A stretch of 64,000 bases of DNA, from assembly GCF_001513745.1 (NCBI RefSeq), contig NZ_CP013382.1:310001-374000 (forward strand), in the 5' to 3' direction. Source of the DNA: Burkholderia humptydooensis (GTDB taxonomy: Bacteria > Pseudomonadota > Gammaproteobacteria > Burkholderiales > Burkholderiaceae). Under the pieces are notes generated by a model. The model was given only the letters and a program-made list of their open reading frames with translations. It was not told the DNA's origin and ran no database searches. The stretch's first letter is position 1. Each line of letters begins with the position of its first letter. This document shows, one piece after another, positions 1 to 7,766 of the stretch. Position numbers and translations under genes: made by a program.

Positions 1-1
1 G

Positions 2-1072
2 TGCACGGTCGGCAAGACCGGCAACGATCTGCATTATCGCGGCTATGACATTCTCGATATCGCCGGCTCGAGCGAATTCGAGGAGATCGCGCACCTGCTC
101 GTGCACGAGACGCTGCCGAACGTGACGGAACTGGCCGCGTACAAGGCGAAGCTGCGCGCGATGCGCGGCCTGCCCGCGAACGTGAAGGCGGCGCTCGAAT
201 GGATTCCGGCGTCCGCGCATCCGATGGACGTGATGCGCACCGGCGTATCGGTGCTCGGCACCGTGCTGCCCGAGAAGGACGACCACAACCTGCCGGGCGC
301 GCGCGACATCGCGGACCGGCTGATGGCGTCGCTCGGCTCGATGCTGCTGTACTGGTATCACTACTCGCACAACGGCCGCCGCATCGAGACGGAAACCGAC
401 GACGACTCGATCGGCGGTCACTTCCTGCACCTGCTGCACGGCAAGACGCCGTCGAAATCGTGGGTCGACGCGATGCATACGTCGCTGATCCTGTACGCGG
501 AGCACGAGTTCAACGCGTCGACATTCACGGGCCGCGTGATCGCCGGCACGGGCTCGGACATGTACTCGTCGATCACGGGCGCGATCGGCGCGCTGCGCGG
601 GCCGAAGCACGGCGGCGCGAACGAAGTCGCATACGAGATCCAGAACCGCTACCGCACGCCCGACGAGGCGGAAGTCGACATCCGCCGCCGCGTCGAGAAC
701 AAGGAAGTCGTGATCGGCTTCGGCCACCCGGTCTACACGATCTCCGATCCGCGCAACAAGGTGATCAAGGAGGTCGCGCGCAAGCTGTCGAAGGAAGCGG
801 GCGACCTGAAGCTCTTCAGCATCGCCGAGCGGCTCGAATCGGTGATGTGGGCGATCAAGAAGATGTTCCCGAACCTCGACTGGTTCAGCGCGGTGTCGTA
901 TCACATGATGGGCGTGCCGACCGCGATGTTTACGCCGCTCTTCGTGATCGCGCGCACGTCCGGCTGGAGCGCGCACATCATCGAGCAGCGGGTCGACAAC
1001 AAGATCATCCGCCCGAGCGCGAACTACACCGGCCCGGAAGACCTGAAGTTCGTGCCGATCGAGAAGCGCTGA
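2..1072 (+). CDS. prpC: 2-methylcitrate synthase, 5' end outside the window
   Basis: Condenses propionyl-CoA with oxaloacetate to 2-methylcitrate, the first step of the methylcitrate cycle in the cytoplasm. The reading frame is open from base 2, and 357 residues are visible. Family members have about 385-390 residues, so roughly the first 30 are missing. Citrate-synthase signatures are clear: GPKHGGANE with the active-site histidine, then [13 protein letters not shown], and the C-terminal substrate-binding part around [15 protein letters not shown]. The gene is followed after about 70 bases by acnD and then prpF, which fixes it as prpC rather than the housekeeping citrate synthase. A strong hairpin lies in the gap to acnD. 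prpB and prpR, usually upstream, would lie outside the window. Confidence 0.95.
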   Translation, partial: CTVGKTGNDLHYRGYDILDIAGSSEFEEIAHLLVHETLPNVTELAAYKAKLRAMRGLPANVKAALEWIPASAHPMDVMRTGVSVLGTVLPEKDDHNLPGARDIADRLMASLGSMLLYWYHYSHNGRRIETETDDDSIGGHFLHLLHGKTPSKSWVDAMHTSLILYAEHEFNASTFTGRVIAGTGSDMYSSITGAIGALRGPKHGGANEVAYEIQNRYRTPDEAEVDIRRRVENKEVVIGFGHPVYTISDPRNKVIKEVARKLSKEAGDLKLFSIAERLESVMWAIKKMFPNLDWFSAVSYHMMGVPTAMFTPLFVIARTSGWSAHIIEQRVDNKIIRPSANYTGPEDLKFVPIEKR

Positions 1073-1086
1073 TCGGCGGCACCCGG

Positions 1087-1109
1087 CGGCCGGGCGCGAC
1101 GCCCGGCCG
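1087..1109 (+). terminator. GC hairpin between prpC and acnD
   Basis: A perfect 10-bp stem (CGGCCGGGCG / CGCCCGGCCG) with a 3-base loop is followed by TTTCG. It starts 15 bases after the prpC stop. The T-run is short, so it may act as a partial terminator or RNA-stability element that sets prpC above acnD-prpF expression. Confidence 0.5.
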
Positions 1110-1145
1110 TTTCGCGACGATCGTTACCCAGTCTGTCCCCACGCA

Positions 1146-3740
1146 ATGAACACTGCCAACCGCAAACCCCTGCCCGGCACGCCGCTCGATTACTTCGACG
1201 CGCGCGCCGCCGTCGACGCGATCCGCCCGGGCGCGTACGACACCTTGCCGTACACGTCGCGCGTGCTCGCCGAGAACCTCGTGCGCCGCTGCGACCCGGC
1301 GATCCTCGCCGATTCGCTGAAACAGCTCGTCGAGCGCAAGCGCGAGCGCGATTTCCCGTGGTTCCCGGCGCGCGTCGTCTGCCACGACATCCTCGGCCAG
1401 ACCGCGCTCGTCGATCTCGCGGGCCTGCGCGACGCGATCGCGGAACGCGGCGGCGATCCGGCGAAGGTGAATCCGGTCGTGCCGGTGCAACTGATCGTCG
1501 ATCACTCGCTCGCCGTCGAGTGCGGCGGCTTCGATCCGGACGCGTTCGCGAAGAACCGCGCGATCGAGGATCGCCGCAACGAGGATCGCTTCCACTTCAT
1601 CGAGTGGACGAAGAAGGCGTTCGAGAACGTCGACGTGATTCCGCCCGGCAACGGCATCATGCACCAGATCAACCTGGAGAAGATGTCGCCCGTGATCCAG
1701 GCGCAGGACGGCGTGGCGTACCCGGACACCTGCGTCGGCACCGACAGCCACACGCCGCACGTCGACGCGCTCGGCGTGATCGCGATCGGCGTGGGCGGCC
1801 TGGAGGCGGAGAACGTGATGCTCGGCCGCGCGTCGTGGATGCGGCTGCCGGACATCGTCGGCGTCGAGCTGACCGGCAAGCGCCAGCCCGGCATCACCGC
1901 GACCGACGTCGTGCTCGCGCTGACCGAATTCCTGCGCCGCGAGAAAGTGGTCGGCGCGTATCTCGAATTCCGCGGCGAGGGCGCGAAGAGCCTCACGCTC
2001 GGCGATCGCGCGACGATCTCGAACATGGCGCCCGAATACGGCGCAACCGCCGCGATGTTCTTCATCGACGGGCAGACGATCGATTACCTGCGCCTGACGG
2101 GGCGCAGCGACGAGCAGGTGAAGCTCGTCGAAACCTACGCGAAGGCGGCGGGCCTGTGGGCAGACAGCCTCGCGAACGCGCAATACGAGCGCACGCTGAC
2201 GTTCGATCTGTCGAGCGTCGTGCGCAACATGGCCGGCCCGTCGAATCCGCACAAGCGGCTGCCGACGTCCGAGCTTGCCGCGCGCGGGATCGCGGGCCGG
2301 TGGGAAGAGAAGCCGGGCGAGATGCCCGACGGCGCGGTGATCATCGCCGCGATCACGAGCTGCACGAACACGAGCAACCCGCGCAACGTGATCGCCGCGG
2401 CCTTGCTCGCGCGCAACGCGAACGCGCGCGGCCTCGCGCGCAAGCCGTGGGTGAAGAGCTCGCTCGCGCCCGGCTCGAAGGCGGTCGAGCTGTATCTGAA
2501 GGAAGCGAACCTGCTGCCGGAGCTGGAGAAGCTCGGCTTCGGCATCGTCGCGTTCGCGTGCACGACCTGCAACGGGATGTCCGGCGCGCTCGATCCCAGG
2601 ATCCAGCGGGAGATCGTCGAGCGCGACCTGTACGCCACCGCCGTGCTGTCCGGCAACCGCAACTTCGACGGCCGCATCCATCCGTATGCGAAGCAGGCGT
2701 TCCTCGCGTCGCCGCCGCTCGTCGTCGCGTACGCGATCGCGGGCACGATCCGCTTCGACATCGAGAAGGACGCGCTCGGCCACGACGCGAACGGCCAGCC
2801 CGTCACGCTGAAGGACATCTGGCCGACCGACGAGGAGATCGACGCGATCGTCGCCTCGAGCGTGAAGCCCGGGCAGTTCCGCGCCGTCTACGAGCCGATG
2901 TTCGCGCGCGCGGCCGACGCCGGCGAGCGCGCGGCGCCCCTCTACGACTGGCGGCCGCAGAGCACGTACATCCGCCGTCCGCCGTACTGGGAGGGCGCGC
3001 TCGCGGGCGAGCGCACGCTCGCGGGCATGCGTGCGCTCGCCGTGCTCGGCGACAACATCACGACCGACCACCTGTCGCCGTCGAACGCGATCCTGCCGAC
3101 GAGCGCGGCGGGCGAATACCTCGCGAAGATGGGCCTGCCGGAAGAGGACTTCAACTCGTACGCGACGCACCGCGGAGACCACCTGACCGCGCAGCGCGCG
3201 ACGTTCGCGAATCCGACGCTCGTCAACGAGATGGCGGTCGTCGACGGCGAAGTGAAGAAGGGCTCGCTCGCGCGCGTCGAGCCGGACGGCAGCGTGATGC
3301 GGATGTGGGAGGCGATCGAGACCTACATGAACCGCAAGCAGCCGCTCGTCGTGATCGCGGGCGCGGATTACGGCCAGGGCTCGTCGCGCGACTGGGCGGC
3401 GAAGGGCGTGCGGCTCGCGGGCGTCGAGGCGATCGTCGCGGAGGGCTTCGAGCGGATCCACCGCACGAACCTGATCGGCATGGGCGTGCTGCCGCTCGAG
3501 TTCAAGCCGGGCACGAACCGCACGACGCTTGCGATCGACGGCACCGAGACGTTCGACGTGATCGGCGGGCGCACGCCGCGCGCGGAGCTCACGCTCGTGA
3601 TCCGCCGCAAGAGCGGCGAGCGCGTGGAGGTGCCCGTCACGTGCCGGCTCGACACGGCCGAGGAAGTGTCGATCTACGACGCGGGCGGCGTGCTGCAGCG
3701 CTTCGCGCAGGACTTCCTCGAATCGTCGAAGGCGGCGTGA
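1146..3740 (+). CDS. acnD: Fe/S-dependent 2-methylcitrate dehydratase
   Basis: An aconitase-superfamily enzyme that dehydrates 2-methylcitrate to 2-methylaconitate; with PrpF it replaces the cofactor-free PrpD. The 864 residues match AcnD. The three cysteines that hold the 4Fe-4S cluster are visible in SCTNTSNP (about residue 405) and CTTCNG (about residues 472-475), and the swivel domain carries GADYGQGSSRDWAAKG. It sits between prpC and prpF in the usual order of the AcnD/PrpF variant. The start has no convincing ribosome binding site, but it fits the normal N-terminus (LPGTPLDYFDARAAV). A plain aconitase A is unlikely given the adjacent prpF. Confidence 0.95.
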   Translation: MNTANRKPLPGTPLDYFDARAAVDAIRPGAYDTLPYTSRVLAENLVRRCDPAILADSLKQLVERKRERDFPWFPARVVCHDILGQTALVDLAGLRDAIAERGGDPAKVNPVVPVQLIVDHSLAVECGGFDPDAFAKNRAIEDRRNEDRFHFIEWTKKAFENVDVIPPGNGIMHQINLEKMSPVIQAQDGVAYPDTCVGTDSHTPHVDALGVIAIGVGGLEAENVMLGRASWMRLPDIVGVELTGKRQPGITATDVVLALTEFLRREKVVGAYLEFRGEGAKSLTLGDRATISNMAPEYGATAAMFFIDGQTIDYLRLTGRSDEQVKLVETYAKAAGLWADSLANAQYERTLTFDLSSVVRNMAGPSNPHKRLPTSELAARGIAGRWEEKPGEMPDGAVIIAAITSCTNTSNPRNVIAAALLARNANARGLARKPWVKSSLAPGSKAVELYLKEANLLPELEKLGFGIVAFACTTCNGMSGALDPRIQREIVERDLYATAVLSGNRNFDGRIHPYAKQAFLASPPLVVAYAIAGTIRFDIEKDALGHDANGQPVTLKDIWPTDEEIDAIVASSVKPGQFRAVYEPMFARAADAGERAAPLYDWRPQSTYIRRPPYWEGALAGERTLAGMRALAVLGDNITTDHLSPSNAILPTSAAGEYLAKMGLPEEDFNSYATHRGDHLTAQRATFANPTLVNEMAVVDGEVKKGSLARVEPDGSVMRMWEAIETYMNRKQPLVVIAGADYGQGSSRDWAAKGVRLAGVEAIVAEGFERIHRTNLIGMGVLPLEFKPGTNRTTLAIDGTETFDVIGGRTPRAELTLVIRRKSGERVEVPVTCRLDTAEEVSIYDAGGVLQRFAQDFLESSKAA

Positions 3741-3860
3741 CGGCGCGGTGACGCGCTTCATCGGGCGAACGGGCCCGAATCACTTGCTTTCACTTGCTTT
3801 GCATGGGATCGGAGCCGGTGCTGAAGCACTCGCTCCGCTCGACACAGGACCTCACGAATC

Positions 3861-5051
3861 ATGGCCCACGTACCCCAAATCAAGATTCCCGCGACCTACC
3901 TGCGCGGCGGCACCAGCAAGGGCGTGTTCTTCCGGCTGCAGGATCTGCCCGAAGCCGCGCGGCAGCCGGGCGCCGCGCGCGACGCGCTGCTCTCGCGCGT
4001 GATCGGCAGCCCGGACCCGTACGGCAAGCAGATCGACGGGATGGGCGGCGCGAGCTCGAGCACGAGCAAGACGGTGATCGTCGCGAAGAGCGCGCGGCCC
4101 GATCACGATGTCGATTACCTGTTCGGCCAGGTGTCGATCGACAAGCCGTTCGTCGACTGGAGCGGCAACTGCGGCAACCTGTCGGCGGCGGTCGGCCCGT
4201 TCGCGATCGCGGGCGGCCTGATCGACCCGGCGCGCGTGCCGGAGAACGGCGTCGCGACCGTGCGGATCTGGCAGGCGAACATCGGCAAGACGATCGTCGC
4301 GCACGTGCCGGTCACGAACGGCGCGGTGCAGGAGACGGGCGACTTCGAGCTCGACGGCGTCACGTTCCCGGCCGCCGAAGTGCAGCTCGAATTCATGGAC
4401 CCGGCGGCCGACGAGGAAGGCGCGGGCGGCGCGATGTTCCCGACGGGCAATCTCGTCGACGATCTCGACGTGCCCGGCGTCGGCACGCTGAAGGCGACGA
4501 TGATCAACGCGGGCATTCCGACGATCTTCGTCGACGCCGGGGCGATCGGCTACGCCGGCACCGAGCTGCAGGACGCGATCAATTCGGACGCGAAGGCGCT
4601 CGCGATGTTCGAGACGATCCGCGCGCACGGCGCGCTGCGCATGGGCCTCATCGCGTCGCTCGACGAGATCGCGACGCGCCAGCACACGCCGAAGGTGGCG
4701 TTCGTCGCGAAGCCGGCCGACTACATCGCGTCGAGCGGCAAGCGCGTCGCGGCCGCCGACGTCGATCTGCTCGTGCGCGCGCTGTCGATGGGCAAGCTGC
4801 ATCACGCGATGATGGGCACGGCGGCTGTCGCGATCGGCGCCGCGGCCGCGATTCCGGGCACGCTCGTGAACCTCGCGGCGGGCGGCGGCGCGCGCCACGC
4901 GGTGCGCTTCGGCCATCCGTCGGGCACGCTGCGCGTCGGCGCCGAAGCGAAGCAGGACGGCGGCGAGTGGGCCGTCACGAAGGCGATCATGAGCCGCAGC
5001 GCGCGCGTGCTGATGGAGGGCTGGGTGCGCGTGCCGGGCGACGCGTTCTGA
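3861..5051 (+). CDS. prpF: 2-methylaconitate cis-trans isomerase
   Basis: Isomerises the 2-methylaconitate made by AcnD so that it can be hydrated to 2-methylisocitrate. The 396-residue protein has the diaminopimelate-epimerase-like fold of the PrpF family. It begins with IPATYLRGGTSKGVFF, has a lysine in SSSTSKTVIVAKS and a cysteine in DWSGNCGNLSAA, the regions that carry the catalytic pair in characterised PrpF proteins. The C-terminal half repeats the fold (GHPSGTLRVGAEA). It lies 120 bases after acnD on the same strand. That gap holds two tandem copies of cacttgcttt, of no clear meaning. Confidence 0.94.
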   Translation: MAHVPQIKIPATYLRGGTSKGVFFRLQDLPEAARQPGAARDALLSRVIGSPDPYGKQIDGMGGASSSTSKTVIVAKSARPDHDVDYLFGQVSIDKPFVDWSGNCGNLSAAVGPFAIAGGLIDPARVPENGVATVRIWQANIGKTIVAHVPVTNGAVQETGDFELDGVTFPAAEVQLEFMDPAADEEGAGGAMFPTGNLVDDLDVPGVGTLKATMINAGIPTIFVDAGAIGYAGTELQDAINSDAKALAMFETIRAHGALRMGLIASLDEIATRQHTPKVAFVAKPADYIASSGKRVAAADVDLLVRALSMGKLHHAMMGTAAVAIGAAAAIPGTLVNLAAGGGARHAVRFGHPSGTLRVGAEAKQDGGEWAVTKAIMSRSARVLMEGWVRVPGDAF

Positions 5052-5152
5052 CGCGGCGGGGCTCGGGCGGCGGCGGCGATCGGGCGTTCGGGCGTTCGGC
5101 GGCTTTGCCGCTGCGCGCCCACCCCGAGCCGGGCGCGGCGCGCCGCCGCGCC

Positions 5153-5596
5153 CTATGCCTTCTCTTCGGCCGCGCCCGGCTCGCGCCCGTCGCCGACCCG
5201 GTTGATCGTTCCCTGCGCGACCGCGACGAGCCGCTCGTGGTCGCCGTCGATCACGAACACGTGGCACTGGCAGGTCGCCTGATTCCGCCCCGCATAAATC
5301 AGCTTCGCGCGCGCGATCAGCGTGCCGACGACGGCCGGGCGCAGGTAATTGATCTTGTATTCCCCCGTGACGACGCGCGGCCCGAGCGCGAGCGCGCCCG
5401 CGAACGTCAGCGCGTTGTCCGCGAGATAGCTGATGACGCCGCCGTGGACGAAGCCGTACTGCTGCCTGAGCTCGTCGCGGATCGGCAGGCGCAGCGACGC
5501 CTCGTCGCCGCCGATGTGCACGAGCTCGGTGCCGAGCAGCATGCTGAAGGGTTGCGCGCGCAGGGCGCCGCGCGCGTGGTCCACGATGTCGGTCAT
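5153..5596 (-). CDS. PaaI-type hotdog-fold thioesterase
   Basis: A 147-residue single hotdog domain. HGGVISYLADNALTFAG is the central-helix motif of the PaaI/YbgC-type acyl-CoA thioesterases, followed by the strand EYKINYLRPAVVGTLIARAKLIYAGR. It probably hydrolyses an acyl- or aryl-CoA ester; the substrate cannot be read from the sequence. It is convergent with prpF and divergent from the DUF1843 cluster. Its start is about 190 bases from the lux-type box, but the best -10 candidate for that box points the other way. There is no pathway context for it, so only the family is assigned. Confidence 0.85.
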   Translation of the reverse strand: MTDIVDHARGALRAQPFSMLLGTELVHIGGDEASLRLPIRDELRQQYGFVHGGVISYLADNALTFAGALALGPRVVTGEYKINYLRPAVVGTLIARAKLIYAGRNQATCQCHVFVIDGDHERLVAVAQGTINRVGDGREPGAAEEKA

Positions 5597-6125
5597 CGAC
5601 GTTCCTTCGCTATCGATTGAATTGATACGTTGAACAATGCGGCGCGGCGCGCGCGCCGCCGATGCAATCCGGCTCTTTGCGCTCCACTCTAGGAAGGGGG
5701 CGGGCGATACGCAAGGAAATTCGTCGTGCCGGCGCCCGCTCGCGGCGACGCGCCACGCGCATCGCGCCGGTCATGCGCCCGGCGGGCCACTACCAATTCT
5801 GGTAGATAGCGAAAGCGCGCAGGCGAACTAACCTTAGTACGCAGACCAATCGACGACATGAAAGCGCCCCGCCGCGCCGGCGGGCGCACGGGGACAACCG
5901 CGTTGCCGCCGTGGACCGACGACGCGCCGGTTCAGAAGGATAACGAATGGCAAATCACGGGCTGCGAGCAGCACGTCACGAGACACCGTGTCGCCGCGCG
6001 GCGGCGAACGCGTCATTCATCGACGAATTTCCCGATCCTGCGCACATACGACAGCCGGAGGCACTTCGCCGCTGCAGGAGAGATCGCGGGGCTGTCGACC
6101 ATCGTCCATTTTCAGCGAGGAAAAC
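5597..6125. other. Long regulatory gap ahead of the DUF1843 cluster
   Basis: This 529-base gap separates the divergent thioesterase and the DUF1843 gene. It holds a LuxR-type palindrome at 5788-5807, a weak -10 candidate (TAACCT at 5829-5834) and, if that promoter is right, an unusually long leader of about 285 bases. A possible 60-codon leader reading frame (5947-6129) lies in that leader. I see no other convincing gene here. Confidence 0.6.
5788..5807. promoter_or_regulatory. LuxR-type quorum-sensing box (lux box)
   Basis: CACTACCAATTCTGGTAGAT contains the perfect inverted repeat CTACCA-N4-TGGTAG. Read on the minus strand it is ATCTACCAGAATTGGTAGTG, very close to the box I remember from the P. 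aeruginosa hcnA promoter. A LuxR regulator bound at about -42 would place a plus-strand start near 5840, with a weak -10 at 5829-5834. That direction leads into the DUF1843/radical SAM cluster. No luxI or luxR gene is in the window. Confidence 0.65.
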
Positions 6126-6129
6126 ATGA
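5947..6129 (+). CDS. Possible 60-residue leader ORF overlapping the DUF1843 start
   Basis: The frame starts with ATG after AAGGATAACGA, a fair ribosome binding site. It ends with TGA at 6127-6129, overlapping the ATG of the next gene (6126) in an ATGA arrangement typical of translational coupling. The product (MANHGLRAARHETPCRR and on) is arginine- and alanine-rich and resembles no family I know. It could equally be a chance open frame in GC-rich DNA. Conservation across related species would decide. Confidence 0.2.
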   Translation: MANHGLRAARHETPCRRAAANASFIDEFPDPAHIRQPEALRRCRRDRGAVDHRPFSARKT

Positions 6130-6317
6130 GTCAAGCACACGGTCATCCGGTCACGCCTTACGGCGTCGCGATCCATCAGGCGATCGCGGACGGCGATCTC
6201 GCGCAGATGAAGTCGCTGCGCACGCAGGCACAGGCGCTGCTCGGCCAGCAAGGCAATCTCGCCACCGCGCTCGAGCTCCTCGAAATCGAGATCGCCAGGC
6301 TCGAACGGAGCAAGTAG
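6126..6317 (+). CDS. Stand-alone DUF1843 protein, putative radical SAM substrate
   Basis: A 63-residue protein that consists only of the helical DUF1843-type domain: TPYGVAIHQAIADGDLAQMK, then a helix ending EIEIARLERSK. The same domain forms the C-terminus of the next two genes, where YGV, the GDL motif, MK and the closing EIARLE are kept. It has no cysteine, signal peptide or membrane segment. AGCGAGGAAAAC precedes the ATG as a ribosome binding site. It is first in a tight plus-strand run with two DUF1842 proteins and a radical SAM/SPASM enzyme. That suggests it is a peptide that is modified, or a carrier for the enzyme. The function is inferred from context only. Confidence 0.85.
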   Translation: MSQAHGHPVTPYGVAIHQAIADGDLAQMKSLRTQAQALLGQQGNLATALELLEIEIARLERSK

Positions 6318-6407
6318 CCGCGCGTCCGCCGCCTCGGCCCGCCGTGTCGCCGCGGAGGCGTTTCAGCGTGTCGTCGTCGTTCAACCACTCGCGTCAAGGA
6401 GACTCAC

Positions 6408-7046
6408 ATGTCCGAAGATCTTCGCGTCGGTCTTTTTGCGGTTCGCTACTTCGTCGGCACCGGGCTGCCCGGCGCGCCGCAGCTCGTGCTCAATCTGGTG
6501 GTCGACACGGCCGAACACAGCGTCGTCGGCGCCGCGGCGATCTCGCAGGCCGTGAGCCCGCCGCTGCACTTCCATGCCGATGTCTGGGGCACCTACGTGT
6601 TCCGGCTCGGCCCGCCGCCGCGCCGCGACGGCAGCGGCGCGATCGTGCAGATCGCGCTGCAGGGCAACCAGGGCGGGCCGCACTCGAATTCGATGATCAC
6701 GTTCTACGGCGATCTGCTGCTGAAGGGCGACGGCAAGACGGGCATCGCGTCGTACCGCTACTACTCGAACGGCACCTGGCACGAAGTCGAGAACGTGCCG
6801 GTCAAGGCCGACCCCGAACTCGTGCCGCTCGAGCCGGGGCCCGTCATCGGCGGATCTCCGCGGACCGCGTACGGGCCGGTGCCGTTGTACGGAGTGACGA
6901 TCCAGTATGCGGCGGCGTCCGGCGATCTCGCGCACATGAAGACGCTCGCCACCTATGCGCGGCAGCAACTGGACAGCCACGACGACATCGCGGCCGCGCT
7001 GGCCGCGCTGAAGACGGAAATCGCCAGGCTCGAAAGCCGGCAGTGA
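6408..7046 (+). CDS. DUF1842 protein with C-terminal DUF1843 (GDL) domain
   Basis: A 212-residue protein with two parts. Residues 1 to about 150 form a beta-rich domain of the DUF1842 type (LRVGLFAVRYFVGTGLPGAP onward, with NGTWHEVENVPV). After a proline-rich linker (LEPGPVIGGSPRTAYG) comes the C-terminal GDL domain: PLYGVTIQYAAASGDLAHMK to EIARLESRQ. It has no cysteine and no export signal. AAGGAG precedes the ATG. Its upstream and downstream neighbours carry the same C-terminal domain, so it looks like one of a set of substrates or partners of the radical SAM enzyme at 7767. No biochemical role is known to me. Confidence 0.88.
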   Translation: MSEDLRVGLFAVRYFVGTGLPGAPQLVLNLVVDTAEHSVVGAAAISQAVSPPLHFHADVWGTYVFRLGPPPRRDGSGAIVQIALQGNQGGPHSNSMITFYGDLLLKGDGKTGIASYRYYSNGTWHEVENVPVKADPELVPLEPGPVIGGSPRTAYGPVPLYGVTIQYAAASGDLAHMKTLATYARQQLDSHDDIAAALAALKTEIARLESRQ

Positions 7047-7098
7047 GCGGCACGGCCTTGCATCGACATCATTCGTTCATCTTCGTGGAGCAAACGTC

Positions 7099-7689
7099 AT
7101 GGCTACTACCGGCCTCTTTCCCGTTCAACTTCGCGTTGCGACGCCCAATCTCGGCGCGCCCGTCCTCTGGCTGTATCTGCTCGTCAATGCTGTGGAGAAG
7201 ACCGTTTCGGGCTTCGCCCGCATCACCCAGCCGATCTATCCGCCGCCGCATTTCCGCGCGCGCGTCGTCGGACAGTTCCATCAAGTGAGGATCGATCCCC
7301 TGGCGCCGCCGTCGATCGCGCTCACCCTCACGGGCAGCCCGACCGGCCCCATCGCGCCGCAGGTCGTGATCCTGGAGCTCAATGGGCTGCTGAACGACGA
7401 CTGGCAATCGGGCACGGCGAACTACCGCTACTTCTACGAAGGCCGCTGGCATTCGATCGAGCACGCGATCGTGTCGAAGGACAACTCGCTGATCCCGCTC
7501 GATCCGCCGCACGAGCACGTGGTGCCGATGTACGGCGTCGGCCTGCAGGAAGCGAGGGCGTCCGGCGACCTGAGCCGGATGAAGGCGATCGCGCAGCAGG
7601 CCGAGCAGCAGCTCGCCGATCACGACGCGATCGCCGCCGAGCTCGAGACGCTCGAAGCGGAAATCGCGCGGCTCGAAGCGCGCCGCTGA
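7099..7689 (+). CDS. Second DUF1842 protein with C-terminal DUF1843 (GDL) domain
   Basis: A 196-residue paralogue of the preceding protein with the same layout. The N-terminal DUF1842-type beta domain (FPVQLRVATPNLGAPVLWLY; later NYRYFYEGRWHSIEHAIV) is followed by a C-terminal GDL domain (PMYGVGLQEARASGDLSRMK to EIARLEARR). Both paralogues keep a YRYYxxGxWHxxE-like strand before the linker. GTGGAG precedes the ATG. It lies 52 bases after its paralogue and 77 before the radical SAM gene. The pair appears to be an old duplication, since the N-terminal domains have diverged more than the C-terminal ones, as expected if the C-terminus is what the enzyme recognises. Confidence 0.88.
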   Translation: MATTGLFPVQLRVATPNLGAPVLWLYLLVNAVEKTVSGFARITQPIYPPPHFRARVVGQFHQVRIDPLAPPSIALTLTGSPTGPIAPQVVILELNGLLNDDWQSGTANYRYFYEGRWHSIEHAIVSKDNSLIPLDPPHEHVVPMYGVGLQEARASGDLSRMKAIAQQAEQQLADHDAIAAELETLEAEIARLEARR

Positions 7690-7766
7690 GCGCGCCCGCG
7701 CCGCTTGCCGCACGCGCGGGCCCGTCCGCGCGTGCGGCCGCCACCGTCCCACAAGGAGACATCGAC

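Noticed and set aside
1005..3761. A 918-codon open frame opposite acnD (and similar long frames opposite DUF748, hmu and prpF genes)
   Set aside because: Arg/Ala/His-rich translation without any domain, no ribosome binding site and complete overlap with a well-recognised gene. These are expected in DNA of this GC content.
3781..3800. Two tandem copies of cacttgcttt between acnD and prpF
   Set aside because: Only two copies and no palindrome or promoter features; not enough to call a regulatory element.
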